From Metallyticus violacea (lineage: Eukaryota; Arthropoda; Insecta; Mantodea; Metallyticidae): 64,000 bases of DNA. A program made the position numbers and the translations under genes. Below the pieces are notes generated by a model. That model saw only the letters and a program-made list of their open reading frames with translations. It searched no databases and was not told where the DNA came from. The stretch's first letter is position 1; each line of letters starts with the position of its first letter. The DNA is taken from NCBI GenBank assembly GCA_030762175.1, contig CM060830.1, positions 47,250,501-47,314,500 on the forward strand, written 5' to 3'. This document shows, piece by piece, positions 11,471-22,830 of this stretch.

Positions 11471-11843
11471 CATTTGGAAACTGCTGTTTCGCTATTGTAA
11501 CTACCACCAGACTAATGCTACCATCCAGTGGCAATAGCGTCGGGTGCCTTTTTAAACAGGTAGTACTCTACATCAATTTGTAGCTTACATAATGGTTTAC
11601 CCTTATACTTTTCGCATAATAACAAAAATATACACGCTTTGGAACCAGGAGAATAATGTACCTATATGCACCAATGGGAAAGAGAGAAGGTTTTCCATCA
11701 ATGTGATGCGCTAATTGTTAAATATGGTTGGCAGTTTATTATACTGTGAATAAATTATGCTCTTCAGTATGATTAATGATAATGTGTCTATTAGAGGAAG
11801 TTTTCACCTTGCAATAAGATAACAGCCCAAAATGCTGCGCGAG

Positions 11844-11854
11844 GTACATACCCA
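11844..11854. repeat. Target-site duplication of tail-only insertion, left
   Basis: GTACATACCCA, identical over 11 bp to 11919-11929. Confidence 0.85.
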
Positions 11855-11918
11855 TTGATTGATTGATTGATTGATTATTGCTTAAGGGCGCAAAACTGCT
11901 ATGGTCATTAGCGTCCAT
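11855..11918 (-). mobile_element. 64-bp LINE tail-only insertion
   Basis: The whole insert is four TTGA units, ATTATTGCTTAA, then the stem-loop GGGCGC...GCGTCC and two more bases. It matches the last about 64 nt of the LINE at 47.7 kb with few changes. It is enclosed by an 11-bp direct duplication, so it is an insertion and not a leftover of a larger copy. It is an extreme 5' truncation of a reverse transcription event that began at the tail. Confidence 0.85.
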
Positions 11919-11929
11919 GTACATACCCA
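11919..11929. repeat. Target-site duplication of tail-only insertion, right
   Basis: GTACATACCCA, identical to 11844-11854. Confidence 0.85.
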
Positions 11930-12102
11930 GGAATTAAAACACTTGGATCATCTATGGGAAGCTATCCAACAAGTATGAAAATATACAGGACAATTATACC
12001 CCAAAGGATTTCTAAATCAAATGCTTAGAGTTTGCTAGGTGGTTATTAAAGTTCAGGTCAACTCTTTGAAAAGGGAAACTTCAATTATGTTTCTTTGTTA
12101 AT

Positions 12103-12347
12103 TAGTTTTATTTACGGACACTGTTTAACATCCCAGGTCATCAGCGTCCCATTCAATTCAGGGCGTGAAACGGCCGACAAATTTTGCTCAGAGGCCTCTT
12201 CTTTCAAGCTTGAGACTCTTTTTCGTGCCGTAAATGTACGTCACGGGACCCATGGCTTTACTTTCCTTCCAAAGGAAGCCATACTTAGGATTTTTACGCC
12301 CGAAAAAAGCCATCTATCCTGACCGGGTTTGAGCCCACGTGTCTTGT
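12103..12347 (-). mobile_element. SINE-B copy, 5' head incomplete
   Basis: Minus strand. The tail stem-loop (GGACAC...GCGTCC), the body with GAAGAGGCCTCTGAGCAAAA and TTTTTTCGGGCGTAAAAATCC, and a B box with GGTTTGAGCCC-like decay on the plus reading are present. The A-box side of the tRNA-like head is not recognisable. Confidence 0.88.
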
Positions 12348-15338
12348 AACACATATATTTAGCTTCCATCGAAGTGTTTTGAAATAAACAATATTTTCGC
12401 GCTGATTTGTTCACTTGCTTAAATCATCTTTGAAACATCAAGCTACATAATGCATTGAAGAGTGCATTAAGAGTTTTGCTAGGTGTTTTAGTCCGATCTA
12501 TTTATCCACACATAAAATCGAGATATGGACTGAATTTTCAGAAAAAAACTGCCATTGAAATGGGTTCAGCTGATGCACTGTACTTGCCCCAAGAGCATTA
12601 TATCGTGCAACAATCAGCCAACACGTGTTCACTGCAACAGGATTTATCCCTTGGGCAAGTTGTATTGTTAGACGCCAGTTGGATCACTTGGGAACAACCG
12701 AAAATCGAAGAGATTTGGGAACCACAGTAACACGAAACAGCCACAATAACGGAGGCCGTAACCTCCGCAATTGTATTTCAATGAAATTTTAGCGCACAAT
12801 ATGTCCCCCAAGTGAGGACTTAACTAAAATCCAGGGCTCAAGTGACTATATGCCCTAAACGGTTTTGTGTGCCAGGACTGCAGTAAAATGATTCACAGTT
12901 GCACTCTGTGTGGTTAATATAACATGAGGGAAAATTCAACCAGTTGAGACTTTTGAAGTTTATTACAGTGTACGAAAGTTTGCCTGTTCAAAGTATAGCA
13001 TGTTCAGAGAGCTTAAGCTGCCTATAATTCTATTGTAATGACAACTGCCGCCTGCAGGGAGGAAAGTATTAGCCGGGTTGAACAAGAATCCCACAGCAAC
13101 AATTTATCATTCCCATACGACAAGATGATAATCGCTCAATAATTTATCAGTATGCAGTGCACGCAATTTCGCATCATTCAGTAACAAATTATTGAAGACG
13201 ACAAGACATTTATATGAAAAAATTACTTCAGAATTTAAAGCATGAATTCCACATCATTAAAAAAATTGACGAGAGAAGTTCTGTGACAAGCAGTCCGGAA
13301 ATTTACTGAAGATGATCTGCATATAGGGTTTTACATGAAGATATATATGTATACCGACGGAGATTGTCATGTAATATCACTGGGAAATAAAGTATGTATT
13401 ACAGATGGTATACTTTTCCAATGCCCGCCAAAGCCCTGTGATGTTGCAACTCAGGGCTTTTTTCCCCTGCATATTTAGGAATGCATATTTAGGGCACTAC
13501 TTGGCACGGAGCGATTTAGCCTCTCTATTAAGAGTATTTTGAGACTTTTATTTATTGTAAAAAAAATAATTTTATATAAAATAATAATAGTGTATTGCAA
13601 AAAAATTAATTTGAGTAGTATATTGTAAAATTATAATAAAATTGTATATATTTTACTTTAGTACATACTGGATGGATGCATTTAACTGCATTATTAAAAG
13701 AAATTCAGCAATTTAATATACTCTTATTTTAAAGGATTTTTTTTAATCATTGTGCCATAGTGTTATAATTACCTGAGAAATCACATATTCGTTATCCATT
13801 CCTTTAGCTTCTGCAACTGCGGGCGTATCAGTGTTCTCCTACTTGAGATCAAATTACTAATGGCACTATTCACAAATAATTACGTAGACAGCTGATAGAG
13901 ATTAATAAATATCTGTATGCGAACATTTCTCGATATATTCGCGATGCATTTCACAATAAACCAGTAACATTTCGGCGTACTTTGCATTGCTCTAACTGTC
14001 GTCTTTTGTTTCACATTCAAAGTAAACAAACAATTGAAGATCACTATTAAAAACACGCACAACTTGTTCTGCAGTGTTGTCATGTTGTACCGCAGTAAGT
14101 GACCCAAAAATAGCATATCTTGCAAGACTTGTAAACAGAATACTTTGAAGCTTACGCCTGAAAAATGTGTGTTAACGTATAGAGAAGGAAATTATCTTAC
14201 GATTTTTCATAAGAAATACCCTCAAAATTCAACGAATACCTGAACGATGCGTTTTATTCATTACAAAGAACTATCTTATACAACAAGTGATAGTTACGAA
14301 GCATTTATTTGCTCATATACAGAGAATAAATTGTTTATGATACGGAAGCTAAAAGTCACCTTGATTTGCAAATATCTTATTCACAAAATAAACTCACTTT
14401 TAACACGTGTATCATACACCACTGTTAGACGGCCCTTAATATTCATAAATACATGTATAATCATAAATTAAATTTCAGTCTTTGCAAATCATCCCTTGTT
14501 CTAAAGAAATAATTCGTGCATTTCTCACTAATAAGAGCATGGAAGACACGTGAAACTGAAATCTCTGCATACCGTCACTAACATAGCAGGTGACGTAATT
14601 AGTGGTATTAAATGTATTTTGGCAAATTAAAATAAAAAATTAAAATTTTGTTTTTATCATGATTAACCTTTTTTGTATATTATACTAAAATGCTGTTTAA
14701 AATTTTCCTAATTTTCTAGCGTTGAAAAAAGTTAATAACACACCTAAGTGATGAAAATGATGGAATCAGTTACTATTGATTTACTTCCAGCATGGTATGG
14801 TTCCAGGTTATATATATGAATACAACTGAGATTATTAATTTTTAACAGTTATCAGCCATATGTGTGCCATCAAAATCCTAACAATAATCACTGTGGAAAG
14901 TAAGAAATTCGAAATATTTATTATTGAACCTAAAAGTTAGGTCACCAGGTTGGTGGTGTAAATTAAAGCCCACGCATAAGTTTCCGTCATATATGCATCG
15001 AATTCCTCTGGTAAATTCTGACCAACGAACCTAGAAGTTCGAAGTTCATGATTTTTTACTTTTGGCAAACCTTAAAACTCCTGGAAATCTTGCATGGAAT
15101 AATAAATAATACTTATGACCAATTGGGAATTCTTTTTCCAATTATGATTGGTTACGTTAGATTTTCTTATCAAATACGAAGAACATTATTGAAGAACAAT
15201 TAACAAATTGAGGTGCTACCTGTGCAGTAGTACCTGAGTTTGGATAATACTAAATATTATTTAGTAATTCTGCAGAACACTACTCACCTCTCTTTGCGAT
15301 AACCCCCCCCCCTCTCGACTTCAATTATCTGGTATTAA

Positions 15339-15339
<1 letters not shown>
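12348..15339. other. AT-rich intergenic sequence, no gene identified
   Basis: No supported gene. It contains a strong hairpin plus T run at 13430-13464 and a 17-bp tandem doublet of GCATATTTAGG at about 13469-13495. The ORF at 12455-12730 has no motif I recognise. Confidence 0.5.
13430..13464 (+). other. Perfect 9-bp hairpin followed by T run
   Basis: AAAGCCCTG (13430-13438) pairs perfectly with CAGGGCTTT (13452-13460) across a 13-nt loop, followed by further T. It looks like an intrinsic bacterial terminator, but nothing else here is bacterial. It may be the end of an unrecognised small element. Confidence 0.5.

Positions 15340-15374
<35 letters not shown>
15340..15374. repeat. ATT microsatellite
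   Basis: About twelve uninterrupted ATT units. Confidence 0.95.
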
Positions 15375-15631
15375 GTATATTTTTTAAATCATGAATATTG
15401 TAATTTCTACTCATCACCATTGAACAAGATCACTGACATCACTGTTGCCAATATTAGAAGTATGATCAAACTACTCTAAAGTGCAGAAAACACAATGCAC
15501 GTTTGCAGATATATACGATAATTATATAGCCAAGCTATTTTTACCAGCTATTTAACCTAACTTATTTTGTACCCCGGTATAATTCAGAAACACGACATTT
15601 TCATAACTTAACATAAAGCACCTGAAGGAAG

Positions 15632-15676
15632 GATAATAATAATAATAATAATAACAATAATAATAATAACAATAAT
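15632..15676. repeat. AAT microsatellite with AAC interruptions
   Basis: AAT units broken by two AAC units. Confidence 0.93.
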
Positions 15677-16530
15677 GTCTACTCTTCAATCAGAAACCAC
15701 TAATAAACAAGCAAAATTGAAAACCGGAGTAAAATACGATCTCTCTACCTCAATATTGTATTCTGCATCATTACCTTTTATTTCAGGGACAAACACTGGA
15801 AGTTTATTTTGAAAAGAAAAGGCGAATTTTCATTAAAGATTTCATTTTAATTAATGAATTTGTGACTTCTCGTTTACGACTGTTCGTTAAACACACCTGT
15901 TTGCTGCGGCAACAGAGGCGATATCAGATGAATTTATTAAGAAACAAATCAATAGCGGAGCGGATTTAGAAGCCAAGAGAATCAAAGGTATCAACTTAAG
16001 CATGCCTACTGTATCTCTTCATACTGTGGTTTGAGAGCCTTGTGATAAATTAACTACTTTTAGTATGAGGTGCCAAAAACACGAGCGGCGTTTTACGAAG
16101 CTATGGGCATGTCCATTCGTAAGGAAAGAGATAGATGTACATCAGACAGTCGCTAGATTGCGGTTGTAAGCAGAATGTGTAGCGAAAAGGACAGTGTTCG
16201 TTGCTGTCAAGTAGAGAAAGAGGTGGACAAGATGGAAGGCGACTATCATAGACAAAGATGGACTGCAGGTTTTTGTGGAAAGAAGGCCTTAAAACTTCAG
16301 AAATGCATAACTTTAAATAAGGTATACTTGAAGCAACTCCTGCACAGAAGACGTTTACATTGGGGCCAAGGGTTTGACAGCGGGGATCTGCAGACAAGAA
16401 TATGAGTTCTGTCTAAATTGTGACTGATAGTCCCATAACCTTTTGATGCGCTGAAATGTCGCTCGGCAAACTTCGCACAGCGCTATTCACGACAATTTTA
16501 ATATGAAAAACGTGTGCGCACATTGGTTCC

Positions 16531-16818
16531 CCAACCGCCACGAGTGGCAGAGTTCGTTAAGGCTCGGACTCGTGAGCGGGAGGTGTGGGGTTCGATGCCC
16601 ACCAGGACCGTCCTCTCTCTGACTGAGGTTTTTTCCAGGTTTTCCTCAGTACTCATAACTGGAGGTACCGGGGAGATATCTTAAACATAGGCCGGCAACG
16701 CTTCCTTCCTCAAAGAAACAAAAATCCTTCCCAATTTATCATTTCATCTTAAATATCATCTTGTTCACTGCCTGCGGTGCCTCAGCAGTAAAAACGGCGT
16801 TAAAAACTATTCAAAAAA
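16531..16818 (+). mobile_element. SINE-A copy nested in a DNA transposon
   Basis: 288 bp with head CCGCCACGAGTGGCAGAG, B box GGGTTCGATGCCC, core and A-run tail. The duplication ATTGGTTCC lies at 16522-16530 and 16819-16827. The related transposon at 61.86 kb has the uninterrupted sequence CACATTGGGTTCC at the same point, confirming the insertion site. Confidence 0.95.
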
Positions 16819-17029
16819 ATTGGTTCCTGCGAACTTGGCACCGGTACATAAAGACAAAATTTGAAGTCTGTCGTCGGCTACTGGAAATGTATAATGAAGA
16901 TCCGAAGTTGATGGTATTACCACAACAACAGAGAAGAAAATCGAATGGAATGGAATGCAATGGAAACATTCAGAGAGTCCCCTGCCCAATACCTTTCTGC
17001 TGCGGGCGAGCATGCTGCTAATGGACTGA

Positions 17030-17400
17030 ATTTCTCAAGGAATGACTGTCAACTGCTTGGTGTACTGCGAAACCCTTGCATGGCTTAGACAGGAGTGTTC
17101 CTCCAACATGACAATGCGCGGCTCCACATCAGAAAAACATTGAAAACGCCGGGGTTCATTGTTGTGGCGCATTCCCCATATTCACCGGATTTCGCTCCGC
17201 CTGATTATGCGTTATCCGACAGCACGAAGAACTCGCTGTGAGGAAAAAAATTCAGCAAGAACGGGGAAATTCAGGCAGCTGACCACGAATGGTCAGAAAT
17301 ATTCCCAAACAAAGGTTTTGCGATGCTACGATGAAATTGCCAGGAAGAAGGCAACCGTGCATTGACGTTGGTTGGAAGTATATTGAGAGATATCATGTAC
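17030..17400 (+). pseudogene. Mariner-like transposase, catalytic C-terminal half
   Basis: The plus-strand reading carries VFLQHDNARLHIRKTL with the second catalytic Asp region, then VVAHSPYSPDFAPPDYAL containing the third acidic region. It then continues with frameshifts to KKFSKNGEIQAADHEW. Motif order and spacing are those of mariner transposases. Stops and frameshifts make it non-functional. Confidence 0.8.
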
Positions 17401-17559
17401 AAGGCTACTATTGTAATCATTTTCCGAATGCCCCTCTAGTTTTATCAATGAGGGCAGTTAAAAATATTTTCCCCTGGTTTTTAAGGTCTGCGAGTTCTTT
17501 ACGTAAACTTTCAACAAATTCTCAAAATGTCCATAAAGCCTCGCTTAGGTGTTTCTTGC

Positions 17560-17920
17560 GCTCAAATAACGCCCAACAGAGACTTCTAGAAACACAGCTT
17601 GCTCTTCATACACGATGGCTCTAAGTTTCGTGACCCCAATCAGGTACCTGAAACGATTTTCGATTGGTGGCTAGGTTAAGATGGACCACTATTACACCTT
17701 CCATGCTCACCGAATTTCAACCCCGAAGTTTTACACTTGTGGTGCTATTTAAAATTGCAGATGTATGCATTGTCCCATATCAGGGGCTTTGAATTATCTT
17801 CAGGGGCACTGAGGTCTGCACTCTGCACTCGCGTACATTATACCAAACTTTTTCCACGATCTGAACTTTCTGTTTGTGGAAGACAGGTAGAGATAAAGGT
17901 AGACTTGACTTTTGGGCAGA
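17560..17920 (+). pseudogene. Second DDE transposase remnant
   Basis: The plus strand from about 17640 reads RWTTITPSMLTEFQP and, after a frame change, PEVLHLWCYLKLQMYALSH. This resembles the DFFLWGYLK-VY block of DDE transposases of another subfamily from the one just upstream. The preceding LLETQLALHTRWL may belong to the same relic. Very decayed. Confidence 0.5.
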
Positions 17921-19399
17921 GCTTACGAGCTACACAAACGAATCTCAATGAGAAATTTAATGATTTAGTTTGCATAAAGAGAGAGACAGAACACAAAGTG
18001 GCAACATAAGGGCTAATTATATCTTCGACAAGTGGGCAGCAGGCTGCAAGCAGAATCTATGCAAGAACAGCGATAAGGGGTTGGTTCTTATACGCGACAA
18101 GTGTTTCGCAGCTCTCACAAAAACTCTCCGCAAGAGGAGCTATGCGGCAGATACCATGGAAACTACTGCGGCACTTGTCATGAACTGTCATCATAGCCAG
18201 GAATTGCGAGATAAGAGTGGAAACAGGAGAATGCACAAAAGGAAGCAATAAGAGTGCATTAATAAGAAAAGAAACTGGGAAAGGAATAAGGGCAGAAAAA
18301 TACTGAAGTAAGAATAAGGAAACAAGACAAGAACTTCAAAAATAACGCAAATATAAATGCAATAATGGAGTGAACGATAAATTGCCAAATATAAATAAAT
18401 AACAATAAAAATATAATAATATCGAAGATACAGGAAATACTGTATCACCCTACTGGCATGTTATTAAAACTCATTTCAAATATTTTCTTTAATGTTCCAG
18501 TTCAGGAAACGCAATGCACACTCACCTTTGTTCAATGAATCTTTTATTCATTCCTTTTGTTTTATGTTATACTTCCATGCTGCTATGAGTGGGGCACAAA
18601 AATGGTTCTTAAAAAGTCTCAATATTTTCTGTAGATGTAAGATATATTGAAGTGAGAAAATTTCTTTTCCTTACAGTCGGCCTGTTCTCGTTATAAAAAA
18701 GACGCAATAAACAATATTAACCTTTTTCTATATAGACGGACGGAGAATTCTGATGAAAGCTTCTTCCTTTATACTTTCTGTCGGTTTATCAAATTTCAAG
18801 TTACAGCTACTATTAAATGCCCAACAAAACAGTTTAAGTAAAAGCGAAAGGTTGTTAAGCTCATTATAAGGAGTACGATAACAAAATTAGTACCCGCAAA
18901 ATGATTATATGAGCTCTTAATTTAAAGTGCGGAATAATGAAACGGTTGCGCCTTCTGTATTGAAGCTGTGAATGATTGGACAGTGCAAAGAGGCTTCGCG
19001 ATGTTCAACGAGGATGAGCTTTCCACGGGAGACCAACAATGGAGGATGATGAGCAACTAATGAGCCAGATTGCGAGGACTCCCACAGCAATCAATTTCAG
19101 CTCAGAAACCACACCGCTTTAACTTCATCAGATAGGAAAAAGATATAAACTCGATCGCCGGGTACCATAAGAGTTGTCAATGACTCAAATGGCGGCACGA
19201 GTTGACGCCTATCACCCTCTTGATACGCTGCTGATATACGATGAGAAGTGTATCCCCTATGACACTCAAGACGATTCATCGCTGGTGGCGGTACATGGCT
19301 CTAGCCCCAAATCAGCTCTACACTAAAAAGTTTTGGTAGTTTGTATGGTGTGAACTGCTGCCAGGTTGGCAAATAATCAGCGTCATTATGTACTTCAAT
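17921..19399. other. Intergenic sequence with a purine-rich stretch
   Basis: 18231-18350 is dominated by A and G on the plus strand. Several open frames overlap here without motifs. No gene supported. Confidence 0.4.
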
Positions 19400-20145
19400 C
19401 GCAATTAAGAAGGTATAGAAACAATAGGGCTAGGCTCTATTTGGATGGCGGGTTAGGAGAAGAGAAAGAGTGTGTGGAGGAGGTTTAGAAACCATTTGAG
19501 GGATATGGATAGGTAGTAGACAATTGCGAAATGTAGAGAAATGATCTCGCTGGAAGTAAAATCGGAGTTAAAATCTGAATGGGGGATGGAGTAAAACATC
19601 AAAGCAGGGCCAGACCCACTAGATAGGGGCTAGTGTGGCTCAGATTAGGGGATTTGTGGATGATTAAGATCACCGCCGAATATGAGCAGAGAATTTGCCC
19701 CATCTGTGACGAGGGAGAATCATGGGCACACATTCTAGCGGGATGCAAAGGTATTGAAAAATGGAGGAAAAAGCACCACCTTTTACAAGATCGAACACAG
19801 AAAGATTGTGATGCTGGGCTTTGTTGGCAGGCAAAGAAGGGAAGGAGAGATAAGGTAAATGTCTGATGAATGCGAGACAGCTCAGGTCTCAAAAGGAGGA
19901 GGAGCTGAGGAAAACAAATTTGCTGAATCTAGCGGCTTGTAATTGTTTGAAATTTCTGTATATTTTTATTATCTTTTTAAACTTTTTTTTTGTTTTTTTT
20001 CTAGTGCATTGTAAAAGCACGTTGTATCCGTGCGCCTGTTCAAACTGTTTCATATTATATTGGTACAAATGTAATAAATACCACGTTGCATCCGTGCACC
20101 TATTCAGACTGGTTTATATTATATGGTACTACTGTAAAAAATAAA
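19400..20145 (+). mobile_element. Decayed LINE 3' end with duplicated 3' UTR unit
   Basis: The plus strand at 19633-19866 encodes VWLRLGDLW, then YEQRICPICDEGESWAHILA with a C-x2-C-x-n-H-x4-C zinc motif, then GCKGIEKWRKK. This is the post-RT end of a LINE ORF2, similar to 8.9-9.2 kb. Downstream, two copies of a 64-bp unit (CACGTTGTATCCGTGC at 20018, CACGTTGCATCCGTGC at 20082) precede an AATAAA-like end near 20142. Upstream, to about 19400, stops interrupt the frame. Confidence 0.65.
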
Positions 20146-20164
20146 CTCCTACTACTTCAACCAA

Positions 20165-20435
20165 CTGGGTCGTGTGCTTGAAAAGCTGAAACTGAGAAGC
20201 CTGTTCTCGTTAATCGCAAATGTGCATGATAATGCAAAACCACATACAGATAAAGTGGCTCATGAAATCATTTTCCGTTTTGGTTGGAAGACTCTAGTGC
20301 AAACACTGTATTCACCAGACAATGCACCATCTTTCCTTTCTTCGAATAATCACCTTCGAGGACAGAAGTTCCGAATCTTGACGGATTTGGAAAACGCACT
20401 GTAGGCGTTTTGTTTTAAGTCTCGAAGAGATAACA
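20165..20435 (+). pseudogene. Mariner-like transposase, C-terminal fragment
   Basis: The plus-strand reading includes VHDNAKPHTDKVAHEII (second catalytic Asp region), GWKTLVQTLYSPDNAPS and then LRGQKFRILTDLENAL before a stop. In intact relatives YSPD-LAPSDYHLF carries the third catalytic residue; here that block is damaged. No TIRs located. Confidence 0.75.
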
Positions 20436-21123
20436 ATGAAATTCAACGGCGATAGAAGGTTCTCTATAGCGAAGACGACTATATTAAACATTAAAGTTAT
20501 CACTTTGTTCAAAAGATAATGTTTGATCTGAAGCCCAAAACTTTACAAAATGGAAAATTGCATTCAAAATTTTACATATACAAAGTAAATTAAAAAAATA
20601 TTCTTATCAACTTTTTAAGATAGCAAAAATAAAATAACTAAGTCATTATTTATTATAACTTTAAGGACTTTAAGCCATTGGACTCCTGTCGTAGATTACA
20701 GTTACGTTACAAACTCAATATTTAAGGAAGTAGAAAAAAAGATGTCACTGGACAAAATTACTGGTCATTTTACGTCCAAGTAATACCTCATCATAACATA
20801 AGATGACACATCGGACCATCTGTCCTTCTGACATATACCCGGAACAAATCGATGATTATACACTCAACAATACAATAAAAAAACTAAATATATAAAAAAC
20901 GCAAAAGTCGCACAGACGCACTCGTTTGTTTCCCTCGGCCTCTCCTCTATTGTCTATCAGCCTTTTCAGACCTGAACTATTTCTCTCCTCCATGACTGCA
21001 AATAACGCATCTCTACGATTTATTAAGGGTCCGTGTAGACACTGTTTCCTCCATTCTCAGTATCTTTACATTCGGCCAGTGCAATGAAACCCAGCTTAAC
21101 TGAAATTTATCAACGGAAGATAG
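20436..21123. other. AT-rich intergenic sequence, nothing identified
   Basis: No supported feature. Confidence 0.45.
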
Positions 21124-21407
21124 CACCGCCACGGGTGGCCGAGGTCGTTAAGGTTGGACTTGAGCGGGAGGTCCGGGGTTTGAATCCGACCACCCTCCCT
21201 GAGTGGGGGTTTTCCAGGTTTTCCTCAGTCCTCATAACTGGCAAATTCCGGGGAGGTACCCTAAACTTAAGCCTGGATCGCTTCCTTCCTTAAAAATATC
21301 CTTTTCCAATATATCACTTCATTTCATGTATCATCAGTGCCCATCGCCTGTGGTGCCTCAGTAGTAAAAACGGGCGTTAAACACTACTCAAAAAAAAAAA
21401 AAAAAAA
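21124..21407 (+). mobile_element. SINE-A copy with A19 tail
   Basis: Full-length. Head CACCGCCACGGGTGGCCG, B box GGGTTTGAATCC, core GGCAAATTCCGGGGAGG, tail CGGGCGTTAAACACTACTC and about 19 A. A probable 11-bp duplication with two mismatches flanks it: ACGGAAGATAG before, ACGGCAGATGG after. The long A tail suggests a fairly young copy. Confidence 0.94.
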
Positions 21408-21839
21408 CGGCAGATGGATATAAAGCTCTGGTGGTAAGAACGTTTCCAAGAGGTTACTGACTTAAATCTCAATTTATTAGTTAGAGTAATTGTGGCATAG
21501 AGACCTAAGGAATAGCTATTTTGTTTCACCTTTTTTTTTTTTAATATTTCGTTGAACAAAGTAATTGAACAAAGCGGTGTCGTGATGCAGCTGCTCACAA
21601 ACGGTATCAGAAAAAGAAACAGAAGAAAATAACTGGTTACTGTTTATATGATAAATTTAAATTGGTCTATATTTATTGTAATAAAGTTTACATTACGTTT
21701 TATTAAAATGAATACTAAAACAACGTGTTATTATTTCTTCAATTGTTTCGGATAAAAGGACTTTTCCTGTACATGTATCAATAATTCTCCCACGTCACAT
21801 ATTGAATGAATTATCAACTTATTTTCGTGGATGACTTTA

Positions 21840-22350
21840 ATCACCCGCCACTTATCTAATCTAAGCAATTCCAGCTCCTAGCTAGTGAGTTTGGCCCTTG
21901 TTTTGATGTACTGCTTTATCCTCCTCCCTCAGTTATTAGTCCCAATTGTAATTCTAGCAAAATCATCTACCTGCGTTATACAATTGTCTTCTGCATATGC
22001 ATATCCTTCCAGCGTTTCTTAACCTTCCTCCATACGCTCTTTCTATAAAAATGGAGACCAGCTATCGTTTCCAGCTCCTTTCTTAATTTGAATATCCGTT
22101 TCGTGTTCCCTCCCAACCTGTTGCACGGTACCCTAATTATAGTGTGGTACTCGTGAATAATTTGCAACCCAAAACTACACTATTCTAATTTTAATGTGGT
22201 TTTACACACTATTTCGCATTTATACATATCTTCCAAGCCTCAAAATATTTCAAAAGTCGTGTTCTTGCTGAATCTAGGTCCCCCCTTTATTTTCATCTCC
22301 TAATTTCTGCTTCACGACTTGCGCACCGTAGACGATTTGTGGTAAACCTA
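21840..22350 (-). mobile_element. Possible decayed LINE 3' region
   Basis: The minus strand at 22090-21980 reads RKSVWRKVKKRWKDMHMQ. The nucleotide blocks around TTTCTTAACCTTCCTCC recall CTTGTTCTAACCTTCTTCC in the LINE fragments at 0.9 and 9.3 kb. The similarity is weak, and this could be unrelated sequence. Confidence 0.3.
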
Positions 22351-22539
22351 ATGGAACATCGGGGATGCTGCCATCATTCAGGCTAAAACTCAGAGTTTTT
22401 TAACATTATGTTTTAATCGGTAGACGACCAAAAGAATCAGCTTACTCAACATTTAAAACTAGTCAATTGGATGCATAGTTTACCACGTGCAGTGCTGTAC
22501 TACGTTCGGGAATATACCGCGGTAGCGTTAGAAAAGAAA

Positions 22540-22830
22540 ACAGAAAAAGTATTGCAATGAAAAATAAAAATAAAAAAAAACAAGTAAGAAATAAAAGGAA
22601 AAGAAACTAACATTAAGCTGGTATTGCAGAGGGAGGGAGGAAAGGAAGAAATAAAGATGATGCACCACAAAGAAAATAATATAAAGAAGAAATACACAGA
22701 GATAACAGTAGAAAGAACAGAATGTAAATTAAAGACAGATAAGGCGGAAGATAAATTACAGAATATAAAAGTGAGGGAAAGAAAAATGGGAAAAAGGAGA
22801 ACAGTGAAATGTAAAAGGAAGTAGCAAGGG
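22540..22830 (+). repeat. Purine-rich (A/G) low-complexity tract
   Basis: About 290 bp in which the plus strand is overwhelmingly A and G with few pyrimidines. It gives an apparent Lys/Glu/Arg-rich open frame (22624-22824) that is a composition artefact. Confidence 0.7.

Larger units (their letters stand above)
16130..17460 (+). mobile_element. Mariner-like transposon remnant interrupted by SINE-A
   Basis: The plus strand aligns in blocks with 61435-62175, for example GTAAGCAGA..TGTAGCGAAA, AGTGTTCGTTG, GTAGAGAAAG, GCGCACATTGGTTCC and GTGTTCCTCCAACATGA. From 17110 a transposase end is visible: LQHDNARLHIRKTL..HSPYSPDFAPPDYALS. SINE-A (16531-16818) splits the element with a 9-bp duplication. 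The left end retains the inner part of a terminal repeat seen at 61.4 kb. The right terminal repeat was not found. Confidence 0.7.

Noticed and set aside
22624..22824. Lys/Glu-rich open frame resembling a coiled-coil protein
   Set aside because: Same composition effect in a purine-rich tract. No periodic heptads and no start context.
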